Origin: WVWW01 sp041568335
GTDB lineage: Bacteria; Acidobacteriota; Polarisedimenticolia; Polarisedimenticolales; Polarisedimenticolaceae
Length of the DNA: 14,549 bases
Assembly (NCBI GenBank): GCA_041568335.1
Contig: JBFFZZ010000050.1
Coordinates: 1 to 14,549, forward strand
Reading direction: 5' to 3'
The position numbers and the translations under genes were made by a program. The number at the start of each line of letters is the position of its first letter. The stretch's first letter is position 1. Below, in pieces: positions 1 to 7,374 of the stretch. Below the pieces are notes generated by a model, which saw nothing but the letters and a program-made list of their open reading frames with translations, was not told the DNA's origin and searched no databases.

Positions 1-1344
1 GATCGTCGTGGCCGTGCTGGCCAGCACGGCGCCCCAGACCTCGCGTGTGCCCTGAAGCGCGGAGTCGAACCTCGATTTCCCCATCTGCCGGTGGCGGTAG
101 ATGTTCTCGAGCACGACGATCGAGTTGTCGACGACCATGCCGACCGCGAACGCCATCCCCGCCAGGCTGATCACGTTCAACGTCCGGCCGAAGGCGTTCA
201 TCGCGATGAACGATCCGACGACGCTGATCGGGATCGCCACCGCGATCACCAGCGTGCTCGACGCGCTACGCAGGTACAGCAAAAGAGTGACGATCGCCAG
301 GAACCCGCCGATGATCAGGCTCTGGATCACCAGGTCGATCGCCCCTTTGATGTAGACCGTCTCGTCGTAGGCCTGGTCCAGCATGAGGCCCATCGGCGCC
401 AGCCGCTCGGCGTTGAGACGGGCCACCGTCTCCGTCAGACCCGCCATCGCGTCGAGCACGTTGGCGCCCGGTTCCTTGACCGCGTTGATCGCGAGGACGA
501 TCTCGCCCTGGTTGAAGACGTAGGCGCCCGGCTTGCGGAAGCTCAGCTCGACACGGGCAACGTCGCGCAGGTAGACGGGGACGCCGTCACGCGAGGCGAC
601 GACGATGTTGGCGATGTCCTCGGTCGACTGGTACTCGCCGATCGTCCGCACGACGTAGCGTCGCTTGCCCTCGTCGAAATCACCACCCGAGAAGTTGCGG
701 TTCTCATTGTCGATCGCGGCGCGCAGCTCGCCGATCGTTACGGAGTGCGCGACCAGCCGCGCGGGATCCACGATGACCTGCATCTCCTGCTGGCGCCCGC
801 CGTAGATGCCCGACGCGGCGATGCCGGGGACACGCTCGAACTCCGGCTTGATGAAGTCGTCGGCAAAGTCGTAGAGCGCGAAAATCTCGCCGTCGTATGG
901 GTCGTCGCCCGCCGGTTTGAGGACGAACCAGGCCGTCGCGTTGGCGGTCGGGTCGACGGTGCGGATGACCGGTTTGTTTGCGTCATCGGGGTAGTCCGGG
1001 ACCTGTTCGAGCCGGTTGCCCACCTGCACCAGCGCGGCGTCGATGTCGACGCCGACCTGGAACGTGAGCAGGATCGTCCCCTGGCTCGAGCTCGACTGGC
1101 TCTCCATCTTGATCAGCCCCTCGAGCGACTTGAGCTGATCCTCCTGCTCGAGGACGATCTCGCGCTCGATCTCCTGCGGGCTGGCGCCGGGCCAGAAGGT
1201 CTGGACCGTGATCTCCGGATCCTCGACGTTGGGGGTCAGCTGCACCGGTAGACGGAACAGCGAGATGAAGCCGAACAGCACGACGAGGATCACGCCGACC
1301 GCCGTCGATACGGGGTAGCGGATCGACTGTTCGATCAGCCTCAC
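1..1344 (-). CDS. Efflux RND transporter permease subunit (AcrB/HAE1-like), partial, cut by window edge
   Basis: This is the inner-membrane, proton-driven pump of a tripartite RND exporter. Only its first 448 residues are in the window; the frame is open to base 1. Seen: an N-terminal membrane helix at about residues 12-30, a long periplasmic porter region, then three helices from about 332 to 425. The fourth-helix signature GMVVDNSIVVLEN lies at 402-414. Asp406 aligns with AcrB Asp407 of the proton relay; the next position is Asn instead of the second Asp of AcrB, as in many HAE1-type relatives. The start is GTG at 1344-1342, overlapping the TGA stop of the upstream adaptor gene (GTGA, 4 nt), which indicates translational coupling. 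The substrate cannot be told. A metal (CzcA-type) pump is less likely because the VVDN motif differs from the VDG usual there. Truncation is only the window edge. Confidence 0.93.
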   Translation of the reverse strand, partial: MRLIEQSIRYPVSTAVGVILVVLFGFISLFRLPVQLTPNVEDPEITVQTFWPGASPQEIEREIVLEQEDQLKSLEGLIKMESQSSSSQGTILLTFQVGVDIDAALVQVGNRLEQVPDYPDDANKPVIRTVDPTANATAWFVLKPAGDDPYDGEIFALYDFADDFIKPEFERVPGIAASGIYGGRQQEMQVIVDPARLVAHSVTIGELRAAIDNENRNFSGGDFDEGKRRYVVRTIGEYQSTEDIANIVVASRDGVPVYLRDVARVELSFRKPGAYVFNQGEIVLAINAVKEPGANVLDAMAGLTETVARLNAERLAPMGLMLDQAYDETVYIKGAIDLVIQSLIIGGFLAIVTLLLYLRSASSTLVIAVAIPISVVGSFIAMNAFGRTLNVISLAGMAFAVGMVVDNSIVVLENIYRHRQMGKSRFDSALQGTREVWGAVLASTATTI

Positions 1345-2432
1345 GGGTCCGGGTAGTCCTGCGGACGGCCTTCGACCCTTTGGTCCGGCTGCAGACGCTC
1401 GTTGCCGCGCGTGATCACCTTGTCGCCCGGGCGGATCCCACCGTGCACGGCGATCCAGGAGCCCTGGCCGGCCCCGCTCTGCACCGGAACCATCTCGGCG
1501 GTGTTGTCCGCGGTCAAGCGGTAGACCGCCTCACCCGGTCCGGTGCGCACGACGGCATCCTTGGGAACCATCGTCGTGGCGGTCACGGCGCCCAAGGGCA
1601 TCGCGACGGACGCCAGCATGCCGACGCCGATCCGGCCGTCCTTGTTGGACACCGAGACCTTGACGGGGAACGTGCGCGCGCGGTCTGCGGCGCGCGGGAT
1701 GATGCGCTCGATCGTCCCGGTCCGGACCGAACCCGGCAGCGCCTGGAACGTGATCTGCACTTGCTCACCGCGCCGCAACGCGTCGTAGTACCGCTCCGCG
1801 ACATCGATATGGATCTCGAGCCGATCGAGCGAGACCATCTCGGCCACACCGCCACCGCTCGTTACCCACTGGCCGACTTCGGTCAGCTTGCGAGTCACCA
1901 CCCCGTCGAACGGGGCGCGCACGTCGAGCAGCGCCAGGCTGAGCTCGAGCTGATCGATCTGCGCCTGGTTCTGCGACTCGCGACCCCGCCACGCGGTAAA
2001 TTCCGAGATGGCATCGTCGAGATCCTGCTGCGAGAGAACGTCCGCTTCGAACAACTCACGAGCTCGCTCGAGGCTGCTCTCGGCCAGCTGCCGCCTCGCG
2101 CGCGACTCTGCGAGGCGGGCCACCGCCTCCTTGTGCTGGAGCGCGTACCAGTCGGGCCGGATCCGTACGAGCACCTGGCCCTTGCTCACGCGTTCGCCGT
2201 CCTGCGCTTCGATGGAGAGGACCTTGCCGGCCACCTCGCCGGCGACGACCGCGGACATGCGTGATTCCACGGTGCCGGGCAGCCGCACCTCGGCGCGCAG
2301 CTCCACGCTGCGGGCCTCGGTGTAGCGGACCGACGCCACCTCGGAGGGATCCTGCGCGGTGACCGGATGGGCCACGACCAGCGAGGTCATGAGGAGCAGG
2401 GGCGACAGCCCCTTCACGCGCGATCGATCCAT
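1341..2432 (-). CDS. RND efflux periplasmic adaptor subunit (HlyD/AcrA-type membrane fusion protein)
   Basis: This is the periplasmic adaptor linking the RND permease to an outer-membrane channel; 363 residues, normal for the family. Seen: a signal peptide at 1-27 (basic MDRSRVK, hydrophobic core, VTAQ end), two lipoyl half-motifs at about 66-88 (GEVAGKVLSIEAQDGERVSK) and 171-190 (VRAPFDGVVTRKLTEVGQWV), an alpha-helical hairpin at about 98-168 between them, then the beta-barrel and membrane-proximal domains (PVKVSV, PKDAVV, GIRPGDKVI). I chose ATG at 2432 over an in-frame start at 2483. AAGGAA at 2443-2438 gives a 5-nt spacing, and translation then begins at the signal peptide without a 17-residue extension. 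It overlaps the permease gene by 4 nt and is first in the operon. Confidence 0.93.
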   Translation of the reverse strand: MDRSRVKGLSPLLLMTSLVVAHPVTAQDPSEVASVRYTEARSVELRAEVRLPGTVESRMSAVVAGEVAGKVLSIEAQDGERVSKGQVLVRIRPDWYALQHKEAVARLAESRARRQLAESSLERARELFEADVLSQQDLDDAISEFTAWRGRESQNQAQIDQLELSLALLDVRAPFDGVVTRKLTEVGQWVTSGGGVAEMVSLDRLEIHIDVAERYYDALRRGEQVQITFQALPGSVRTGTIERIIPRAADRARTFPVKVSVSNKDGRIGVGMLASVAMPLGAVTATTMVPKDAVVRTGPGEAVYRLTADNTAEMVPVQSGAGQGSWIAVHGGIRPGDKVITRGNERLQPDQRVEGRPQDYPDP

Positions 2433-2591
2433 GGCGATTCCTTGCGGGGAAGAGCGCGGTATTCTAGTCCACGATACCGCCAAAGCGCCCGGTTATACTG
2501 GAGTTTGCAGCGAAAGGGGCCTCGGGTGCGGTGAGCGGCACCGTTCGAAGAACCATCCGCGCGGCCGGGTTGCCGGCAAGGGCGTCCGCGA
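2433..2591. promoter_or_regulatory. Divergent promoter region between efflux operon and winged-helix regulator
   Basis: This is the 159-bp spacer between the adaptor (minus) and the regulator (plus). On the plus strand TATACT at 2494-2499 is a 5/6 match to a -10 box with a weak ACGATA 17 bp upstream (2471-2476). On the minus strand TAGAAT at 2466-2461 is a 5/6 -10 box about 29 nt before the adaptor ATG, but no good -35 is visible. TATAAC at 2497-2492 is an alternative minus-strand box overlapping the plus one. The boxes are seen; that they function is inferred. Confidence 0.35.
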
Positions 2592-3944
2592 TTGTCGGGT
2601 AACACCAGATTCGTCTTCGGCGAGTTCGTTCTCTGTCCCTCCCGGCGGATGCTGCTCCGAGCCGGTCGGGAGATCGCGCTGATCCCGCGCTACTTCGATC
2701 TGCTTCATCTGTTGATCCGACGTCGCGACGAGGCGATCGCGCGTCGCGAGATCCTGGACGACGTATGGTGTGACGTCGTCGTATCGGACGGGGCCCTCAG
2801 CCAGGCGGTGCGAACGCTTCGGCGGGCGCTCGGGGACGATCCACGTTCGCCGCTCTTTATCCGTACGGTTTCGCGTCACGGGTATCAGTTCATCTACGCC
2901 GACGTGCGGGAAGAGGAAGCGACACGCCCGCTCGAGCAGACCACCACGGCCGATGGCCCGGAGACATCCGAGGCGGCGGGCATCGAGGCGGTCTTCGCCC
3001 GGCTGGTTTCGGACTCGGCCGAGGATGCGCGCCGTGAAGCGGCGGAAAACCTCCACCGCCTGGGTACGTCGGATGCGGTTGGCCTTCTCCGCTCGGGCGC
3101 CGATCACGCGAAAGCACGCGCGATGTTGCGCGACGCGCGTTGGGACCTGCCGGACGCCGGTCCGGTCCCGATCTTCGGAGAACCGGACGCGTTACGGACG
3201 CTGTGCGAGCTGTTCGCGCTGCGGTTGCGGCGCATCCTGCGTCTCGCCGGCCGCCGCTATCTCGCCGCGATCGGCGGCGCGGCGGTGACAGGCCTCGTCG
3301 CCGGCTTTCTCGGCGGCCTCGCGCTGTACCTCGGGCCGGGTTCGGAGGCGACCGCCGTCGTGCTCGGTCTGTTGCCGCTCGTCGGGCTGGTGATCGGTGC
3401 GGCAGGCGCGTCCGGTGTGGCCGCCGGTTTGTGTAGCGCCGAAGCGCTGATCCGCTCGAGGCGCGGCCTCGCCCTGGTGCTGTTCGGCGCAGCGGGCGGG
3501 GGAGCGATCGGTCTCCTCGCGCACTCGATCGGTGCGCTCGTCCTGCAAGGTCTGTTCGGACAGGACCTGTCTCCCGTCGCGGGTGGTTCGGAAGGCCTGG
3601 TTCTGGGCGCGGCGACCGGTGCGGGCTACGCGCTGGCCACCCCACGTCCCGGGGGAGGGATGGCCACGCCGCGGGGCCGCGCGCGCATGCTGACCGCCGG
3701 TCTGGCCGGTGTGATCGCGGCCCTCGCCGCCGCGCTGCTGACCTGGACCGGGAGTTACCTCGGAGCCCTCAGTCTCGACTTGCTGGCGAACAACTTTCCC
3801 GGATCCCAGGTCGGTCTCGAGCCGCTCGCGCGGCTGCTCGGCGAAGAGAGTCCGGGGCCGGTGACCAAGCTGGCCATCGGCGCGTGGGAAGGCTTCATGT
3901 TCGCGTTCGGTACGGCCTTCGGGTTGACTCACCGGCCGAAGTAG
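2592..3944 (+). CDS. Winged-helix (OmpR/CadC-type) transcriptional regulator with six-helix membrane domain
   Basis: This 450-residue protein is probably a membrane-bound one-component regulator. Seen: residues 5-103 form a trans_reg_C winged helix (FGEFVLCPSRRMLL; then DGALSQAVRTLRRALGDD as the recognition-helix part; IRTVSRHGYQFI as the wing). Residues about 130-200 form a charged helical linker. Six Gly/Ala-rich hydrophobic stretches follow at about 223-247, 253-281, 291-322, 330-350, 366-398 and 426-446. The DNA-binding domain is cytoplasmic, as in CadC, but CadC has one helix and a periplasmic sensor, whereas here the membrane part itself seems to be the sensor. The start is TTG at 2592: a stop lies in frame at 2532 and no ATG/GTG comes between. 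AAGG at 2578-2581 is a weak ribosome site. It is divergent from the efflux operon, so control of that pump is a reasonable guess, not shown. Confidence 0.85.
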   Translation: MSGNTRFVFGEFVLCPSRRMLLRAGREIALIPRYFDLLHLLIRRRDEAIARREILDDVWCDVVVSDGALSQAVRTLRRALGDDPRSPLFIRTVSRHGYQFIYADVREEEATRPLEQTTTADGPETSEAAGIEAVFARLVSDSAEDARREAAENLHRLGTSDAVGLLRSGADHAKARAMLRDARWDLPDAGPVPIFGEPDALRTLCELFALRLRRILRLAGRRYLAAIGGAAVTGLVAGFLGGLALYLGPGSEATAVVLGLLPLVGLVIGAAGASGVAAGLCSAEALIRSRRGLALVLFGAAGGGAIGLLAHSIGALVLQGLFGQDLSPVAGGSEGLVLGAATGAGYALATPRPGGGMATPRGRARMLTAGLAGVIAALAAALLTWTGSYLGALSLDLLANNFPGSQVGLEPLARLLGEESPGPVTKLAIGAWEGFMFAFGTAFGLTHRPK

Positions 3945-3999
3945 AGCCCGTCGTGGCCGCTGCCGGACTCTCGGCCGGATCGCAAGGAGATGGCGCGGA

Positions 4000-6630
4000 C
4001 TAATCGTGTCCGGGCATCGGTCTGGGGAGCAATCGGGTCAACCGATCCGCCTCGGCGAACAGTGGGGGGAATCCGGGCTCGTCCCGGAGTTCCTCGAGGC
4101 ACCGGGATCGGCTCACCCCGCCGACGCCACCGTCACCACGCTGGACGACCTCGCGGATGTACTCGAAGGCTTTCGGTTTGTCCCCGCGCTCGGTGGCCAG
4201 GCACGCCAGATCCGCGAGCGAGACGGTTACCTCGTGTCCTTCCTCTCCGACCACGCGCTTCCACGCCGCGAGCACCCGCAGCCCGAGTCGATCCGCTTCG
4301 TCGTAATGCCCCTTCATCGACAGGACCCGGGCCAGTTCCCGATCCAGGGAGATGTTCAACGGGTCATCCTCGGACAGGACACGACGCGCGACGAGACTTG
4401 CCCGCCTGTAAGTTCCCTCGGCTTCCGTCAGCCGGCCCTGGCCTCTCCAGGCATTGGCCAGGTAAAGCTCGCCACGCAGGGTGCGGGGGTGCTCCGCCCC
4501 CGCAATCCGGAGCCAAAGATCGCGGGTCTCCGCCGCCAGCATCTCGGCTTCCTCCCACCGTTCGTCAAACAGGAGAAGCATGATCAATCCATTCCGCGAA
4601 ACCAGAGTATCCGGATGGTCCACGCCCAGAACCTCGGTCTGAGTATCGATACAACGACGATAAAGGAGCTCCGCATCGGTGCGCGTCTCCGGGAACCAGA
4701 GATAGTGGTCCGCGAGCATCCGCGTCGTGGTGAGCGTGTCGGGGTGACGCTCACCCAGGATTCGGCGCTGAGCTTCCAGTACCTCGCGCACGATGGGCCC
4801 AGCGTCCGTGTACATCCACGATGTGCTGGCCAGCAGCGTACGAAGGGTTTCGGGGTGCTTCTCGCCGAGAACGTCACGTTGCAGGTCGAGTGTTTCGTTC
4901 CACAACACGGTGGCTCGATCACGTCGGGATCCCGCTCGATAGAACCAGGCGAGATCGTACATCGAGCGCAGGGTGTCCGGGTGGCGCTCACCGAGGACGC
5001 GCTTGCGCGTATCGAGCACGTCGCGTATCAGGGTTTCCGCCTCATCGATCCTGCCGGTGCGGAAACGAAGCGTCGCCTGCTCGGCCCGGCTTTCCAGGGT
5101 CTCGGGGTGCTCCTCGCCCAGGGCGGTCACACGAAGCTCCAGCGCGTCGTCGATGAGCGGCACCGCCCGGTCGTGCAAGCCGAGATTCGCGTAGACGACG
5201 CCGATGATGTGCAGCATCGATGCGCGTACCCGAGGATCCTCGTCGAACTCGCTCCGGACCCGAGCGGCCGCCGTATCGAGGATCTGCCGCGCGGTGACGA
5301 CCTCGCCGACAGCTCGTTCAGGGTCGCTGGTCCGGAAGACGTCGACCAAAAACTCCGAAACCCGTTCGGCCCTGGCGCGTTCCCGCCGGGTCTCGGCAAG
5401 CTGGCCGCTCATGGCAAAGCCGAACGCGCCTACGAGTACGACGAACGCTGCCACGGCCCCCACACCGATTCGATGCCGCAGAACGAACTTACTCGTTCGG
5501 TACCGCCAAGTGTCGGGTCGGGCCGCAACCGGATGACCCGCCAAGTGGCGAGCCAGGTCCTCGGAGAGATCCGCCACCGAGGCGTATCGTCGCCCCGGCT
5601 CCTTGCGTAACGCCATGGCCAGGATGTTGTCGAGGTCGCCGCTCAGAAACCTGCACCGTCGGAGCGACGTCGCGTTGTCCTCGGAGATCGACCGCAAGAC
5701 GGCGACGCTCGGCTGCTCGGGTTCCTGTTCGCAGATCGCGCGGAGCAACTCGTCGACACGATCGGTTTTCGTCTTATAGGGGTGCACTCCCGTCAACAGT
5801 TCGTAAAGCAGAACGCCCAGCGAGTAGACGTCGCTGCTCGTCGAGATCGGTTCGCCGCGGATCTGCTCCGGGCTGGCGTAGTCGGGTGTGAGCAGTCTCA
5901 ACGTCGATGCGGTAGGCCCCGCGGTGTCCGTCGAATCGGAACCCAGCAACTTGGCGATGCCGAAGTCGAGGAGCTTCGGGACACCTTCGGCGGTCACCAG
6001 GACGTTGGCCGGTTTGAGGTCCCGGTGAACGATCAGGTTACGATGCGCGAACTGAACGGCATCGCAAACCTGCCGGAACAGGTTCAACCGCTCGGTCCAG
6101 TCGAGCTCGTTGTGACCGCAATAGTCATCGATCCGCTCACCATCCACGAACTCCATCACGACGTAGGGAGTTCCTCCTTCGGTCGCTCCCCCATCGAGCA
6201 ATCGAGCGATGCTGGGGTGCTCGAGCCGCGCGAGGATCCGGCGTTCCAGCTCGAAGCGGCGCAGCAGCTCCTGGCTGAACAGGCCGCGGATCAGTTTGAT
6301 CGCGACCCGCTGATGGAACTCGCCGTCGCGTTCGGCCAGGAAGACCTTGCCCATCCCGCCGCGCCCGAGCTCCCGAATCACGACGTAGGAGCCGACGCGT
6401 TGACCCGCCACGGGTGTCGACTCGCGCGGAGAGGAACCGGCGGTCTTCTCGATGGCCCTGGCGATGAACTCACCGGCCCGATCGTCGGCGTCGAACAGCG
6501 CTTCAACGAGCTGGCGCAGCTTCTCGTCCCGGCCGCATGCACGGTCGAGGAAGGCGGATCGATCGGGCGGATCCAGATCCGCGGCACGCTCGAAGAGATC
6601 CTCGACTCGACTCCACGTATCAGGTTGCAT
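4000..6630 (-). CDS. Transmembrane serine/threonine protein kinase with C-terminal kinesin-light-chain-like TPR repeats
   Basis: This 876-residue receptor-like Hanks kinase appears catalytically complete. Seen: an N-terminal helical region at 1-75; glycine loop GRGGMG at 89-94; Lys112 in VAIKLI; catalytic HRDLKPANV at 202-210 (Asp204, Asn209); DFG at 222-224; SPEQIRG and SSDVYSLGVLLYELLTG closing the activation segment and helix F. A single membrane helix lies at about 388-408, after a basic stretch. The C-terminal half carries TPRs of the LGxxHPxTL type at about 504, 546, 588, 625, 668 and 710, mostly 42 residues apart. By topology the kinase is cytoplasmic and the TPR half extracytoplasmic, likely a protein or ligand sensor. 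The ATG at 6630 lies inside the sigma-factor gene, overlapping it by 11 nt, so the two are translationally coupled. Phosphorylation of that sigma factor is inferred. Confidence 0.94.
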   Translation of the reverse strand: MQPDTWSRVEDLFERAADLDPPDRSAFLDRACGRDEKLRQLVEALFDADDRAGEFIARAIEKTAGSSPRESTPVAGQRVGSYVVIRELGRGGMGKVFLAERDGEFHQRVAIKLIRGLFSQELLRRFELERRILARLEHPSIARLLDGGATEGGTPYVVMEFVDGERIDDYCGHNELDWTERLNLFRQVCDAVQFAHRNLIVHRDLKPANVLVTAEGVPKLLDFGIAKLLGSDSTDTAGPTASTLRLLTPDYASPEQIRGEPISTSSDVYSLGVLLYELLTGVHPYKTKTDRVDELLRAICEQEPEQPSVAVLRSISEDNATSLRRCRFLSGDLDNILAMALRKEPGRRYASVADLSEDLARHLAGHPVAARPDTWRYRTSKFVLRHRIGVGAVAAFVVLVGAFGFAMSGQLAETRRERARAERVSEFLVDVFRTSDPERAVGEVVTARQILDTAAARVRSEFDEDPRVRASMLHIIGVVYANLGLHDRAVPLIDDALELRVTALGEEHPETLESRAEQATLRFRTGRIDEAETLIRDVLDTRKRVLGERHPDTLRSMYDLAWFYRAGSRRDRATVLWNETLDLQRDVLGEKHPETLRTLLASTSWMYTDAGPIVREVLEAQRRILGERHPDTLTTTRMLADHYLWFPETRTDAELLYRRCIDTQTEVLGVDHPDTLVSRNGLIMLLLFDERWEEAEMLAAETRDLWLRIAGAEHPRTLRGELYLANAWRGQGRLTEAEGTYRRASLVARRVLSEDDPLNISLDRELARVLSMKGHYDEADRLGLRVLAAWKRVVGEEGHEVTVSLADLACLATERGDKPKAFEYIREVVQRGDGGVGGVSRSRCLEELRDEPGFPPLFAEADRLTRLLPRPMPGHD

Positions 6631-7201
6631 CGACTTCCGTACCGGTCAGGTCATGGAACAGCCAGGCACGAGCCAGCCGGAGGTCGCGCTTGACCGTGGC
6701 CCTGGAGATACCCAAAGCGACGGCGATCTCGTCATAGGTCAAACCACCGAAATAATGCAGTTCCACCGTACGACTCTTGCGTTCGTCCAAGGTGGCCAAC
6801 CGATCCAGCGCCGCGTCCAGCTCGACGAGATCGTCAGGCGGCTCCGGCGCGACGGTCAAGCCTTCGTCCAGCGCCGACATGGCTGCACCGCCACCACGCT
6901 TGAGACGCCTCTTGGCCTTGGCGTGATCCACCAGAATGCGGCGCATGGCGCCTGCGGCGACGGCAAAAAAGTGCGCCCGATCGTTCCAATCCACGTCCAT
7001 ACGGATGAGCCGGGTGAAGGCTTCGTGAACGAGATCCGTGGCCTCGAGCGTGTGGCCTTTACGCTCGCCGGACAGGTAGCGTCTCGCCAGGCTCCTGAGT
7101 TCGTCGTAGACGAGCGGGGCGAGCTCCCCGAGGGCATCCTCGTCGCCCTGGCGCCAACGCAGCAGTAAGCTCGTTGTCGCGTCGGTCTTCACGTGGTCCA
7201 C
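6620..7201 (-). CDS. ECF-type RNA polymerase sigma factor (TIGR02999 / Sigma70_ECF-like)
   Basis: This 193-residue alternative sigma factor has only regions 2 and 4. Seen: sigma2 at about 10-98, with LVYDELRSLARRYL (31-44), GHTLEATDLVHEAFTRLI (49-66) and AAGAMRRILVDHAKAKRR (82-99); sigma4 at about 130-185, with LTYDEIAVALGISRATVK (154-171) as the helix-turn-helix. GHTLxAT-LVHEA is the family signature of the short ECF proteins common in Acidobacteriota and Planctomycetes, often beside kinases. I chose GTG at 7201 because GGGGAG sits 7 nt upstream. A second GTG four codons later (7192) also fits family length, while a start at 7465 would add an implausible leader. No anti-sigma factor is encoded nearby; the overlapping kinase takes that place. 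Region 2.2 has Thr51, Thr55 and Thr63 where acidic residues are usual, which may be phosphoacceptors (inference). Confidence 0.92.
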   Translation of the reverse strand: MDHVKTDATTSLLLRWRQGDEDALGELAPLVYDELRSLARRYLSGERKGHTLEATDLVHEAFTRLIRMDVDWNDRAHFFAVAAGAMRRILVDHAKAKRRLKRGGGAAMSALDEGLTVAPEPPDDLVELDAALDRLATLDERKSRTVELHYFGGLTYDEIAVALGISRATVKRDLRLARAWLFHDLTGTEVDAT

Positions 7202-7208
7202 GACGTCT

Positions 7209-7214
7209 CTCCCC
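7209..7214 (-). promoter_or_regulatory. Ribosome binding site deciding the sigma-factor start
   Basis: GGGGAG on the minus strand, 7 nt before GTG at 7201. It supports that GTG over the GTG at 7192, which would be 16 nt away. Confidence 0.6.
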
Positions 7215-7268
7215 TGCGCCGATGGACAGAAATGTACCCCAACGCGGGGATCGACGATCGGGGCGGCC

Positions 7269-7294
7269 GGAACTCCCGGATTTAACGGGATTCC
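7269..7294. repeat. Bulged inverted repeat (possible operator) in sigma / secreted-protein divergent spacer
   Basis: GGAACTCCCG (7269-7278) and CGGGATTCC (7286-7294) are complementary over 9 pairs with one bulged C, around a 7-nt AT-rich loop GATTTAA. The right half, CGGGATTCC, recurs at 7321-7329 in direct orientation, 35 bp further on. The spacer separates two divergently transcribed genes, so a binding site serving either or both is plausible. No consensus promoter could be placed confidently in this spacer. Confidence 0.4.
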
Positions 7295-7374
7295 GCGTGC
7301 CGTGTCTCGAATGACCCTGCCGGGATTCCCGTGTCGCTTTGCAAGGCATCCATGTACGAGTTCGAGGAGGATCC

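Noticed and set aside
91..1251. Long open frame on the plus strand (386 codons)
   Set aside because: It lies opposite the RND permease, whose motifs and residue numbering fit AcrB; the plus-strand product is Asp/Arg/His-rich and low complexity, typical of an antisense shadow in GC-rich DNA.
1..1344. Truncated permease as a pseudogene
   Set aside because: The frame is uninterrupted and simply reaches the window edge.
1380..2264. Plus-strand open frame opposite the adaptor gene
   Set aside because: Arg/His/Asp-rich shadow of the HlyD-type coding frame, with no recognisable domain.
3192..3932. Minus-strand open frame opposite the winged-helix regulator
   Set aside because: Its product is Arg/Gln/Glu-rich without domains, while the plus frame has a clear winged helix and membrane helices.
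3955..3976. GGCCG...CGGCC hairpin between the convergent regulator and kinase genes as a terminator
   Set aside because: A stem of only 5 bp with a 12-nt loop and no T-run; such stems are expected by chance at this GC content.
4006..5610. 534-codon plus-strand open frame
   Set aside because: It is antisense to the kinase's TPR region; repeated LGxxHPxTL codons on the minus strand produce repeat-like text in the shadow.
5782..6693. 303-codon plus-strand open frame
   Set aside because: It is antisense to the kinase catalytic domain, which has all invariant residues.
7269..7310. GGAAC as an ECF -35 element on the plus strand
   Set aside because: No CGTC-like -10 element is found 15-17 bp downstream; the nearest GTCTC is about 30 bp away.
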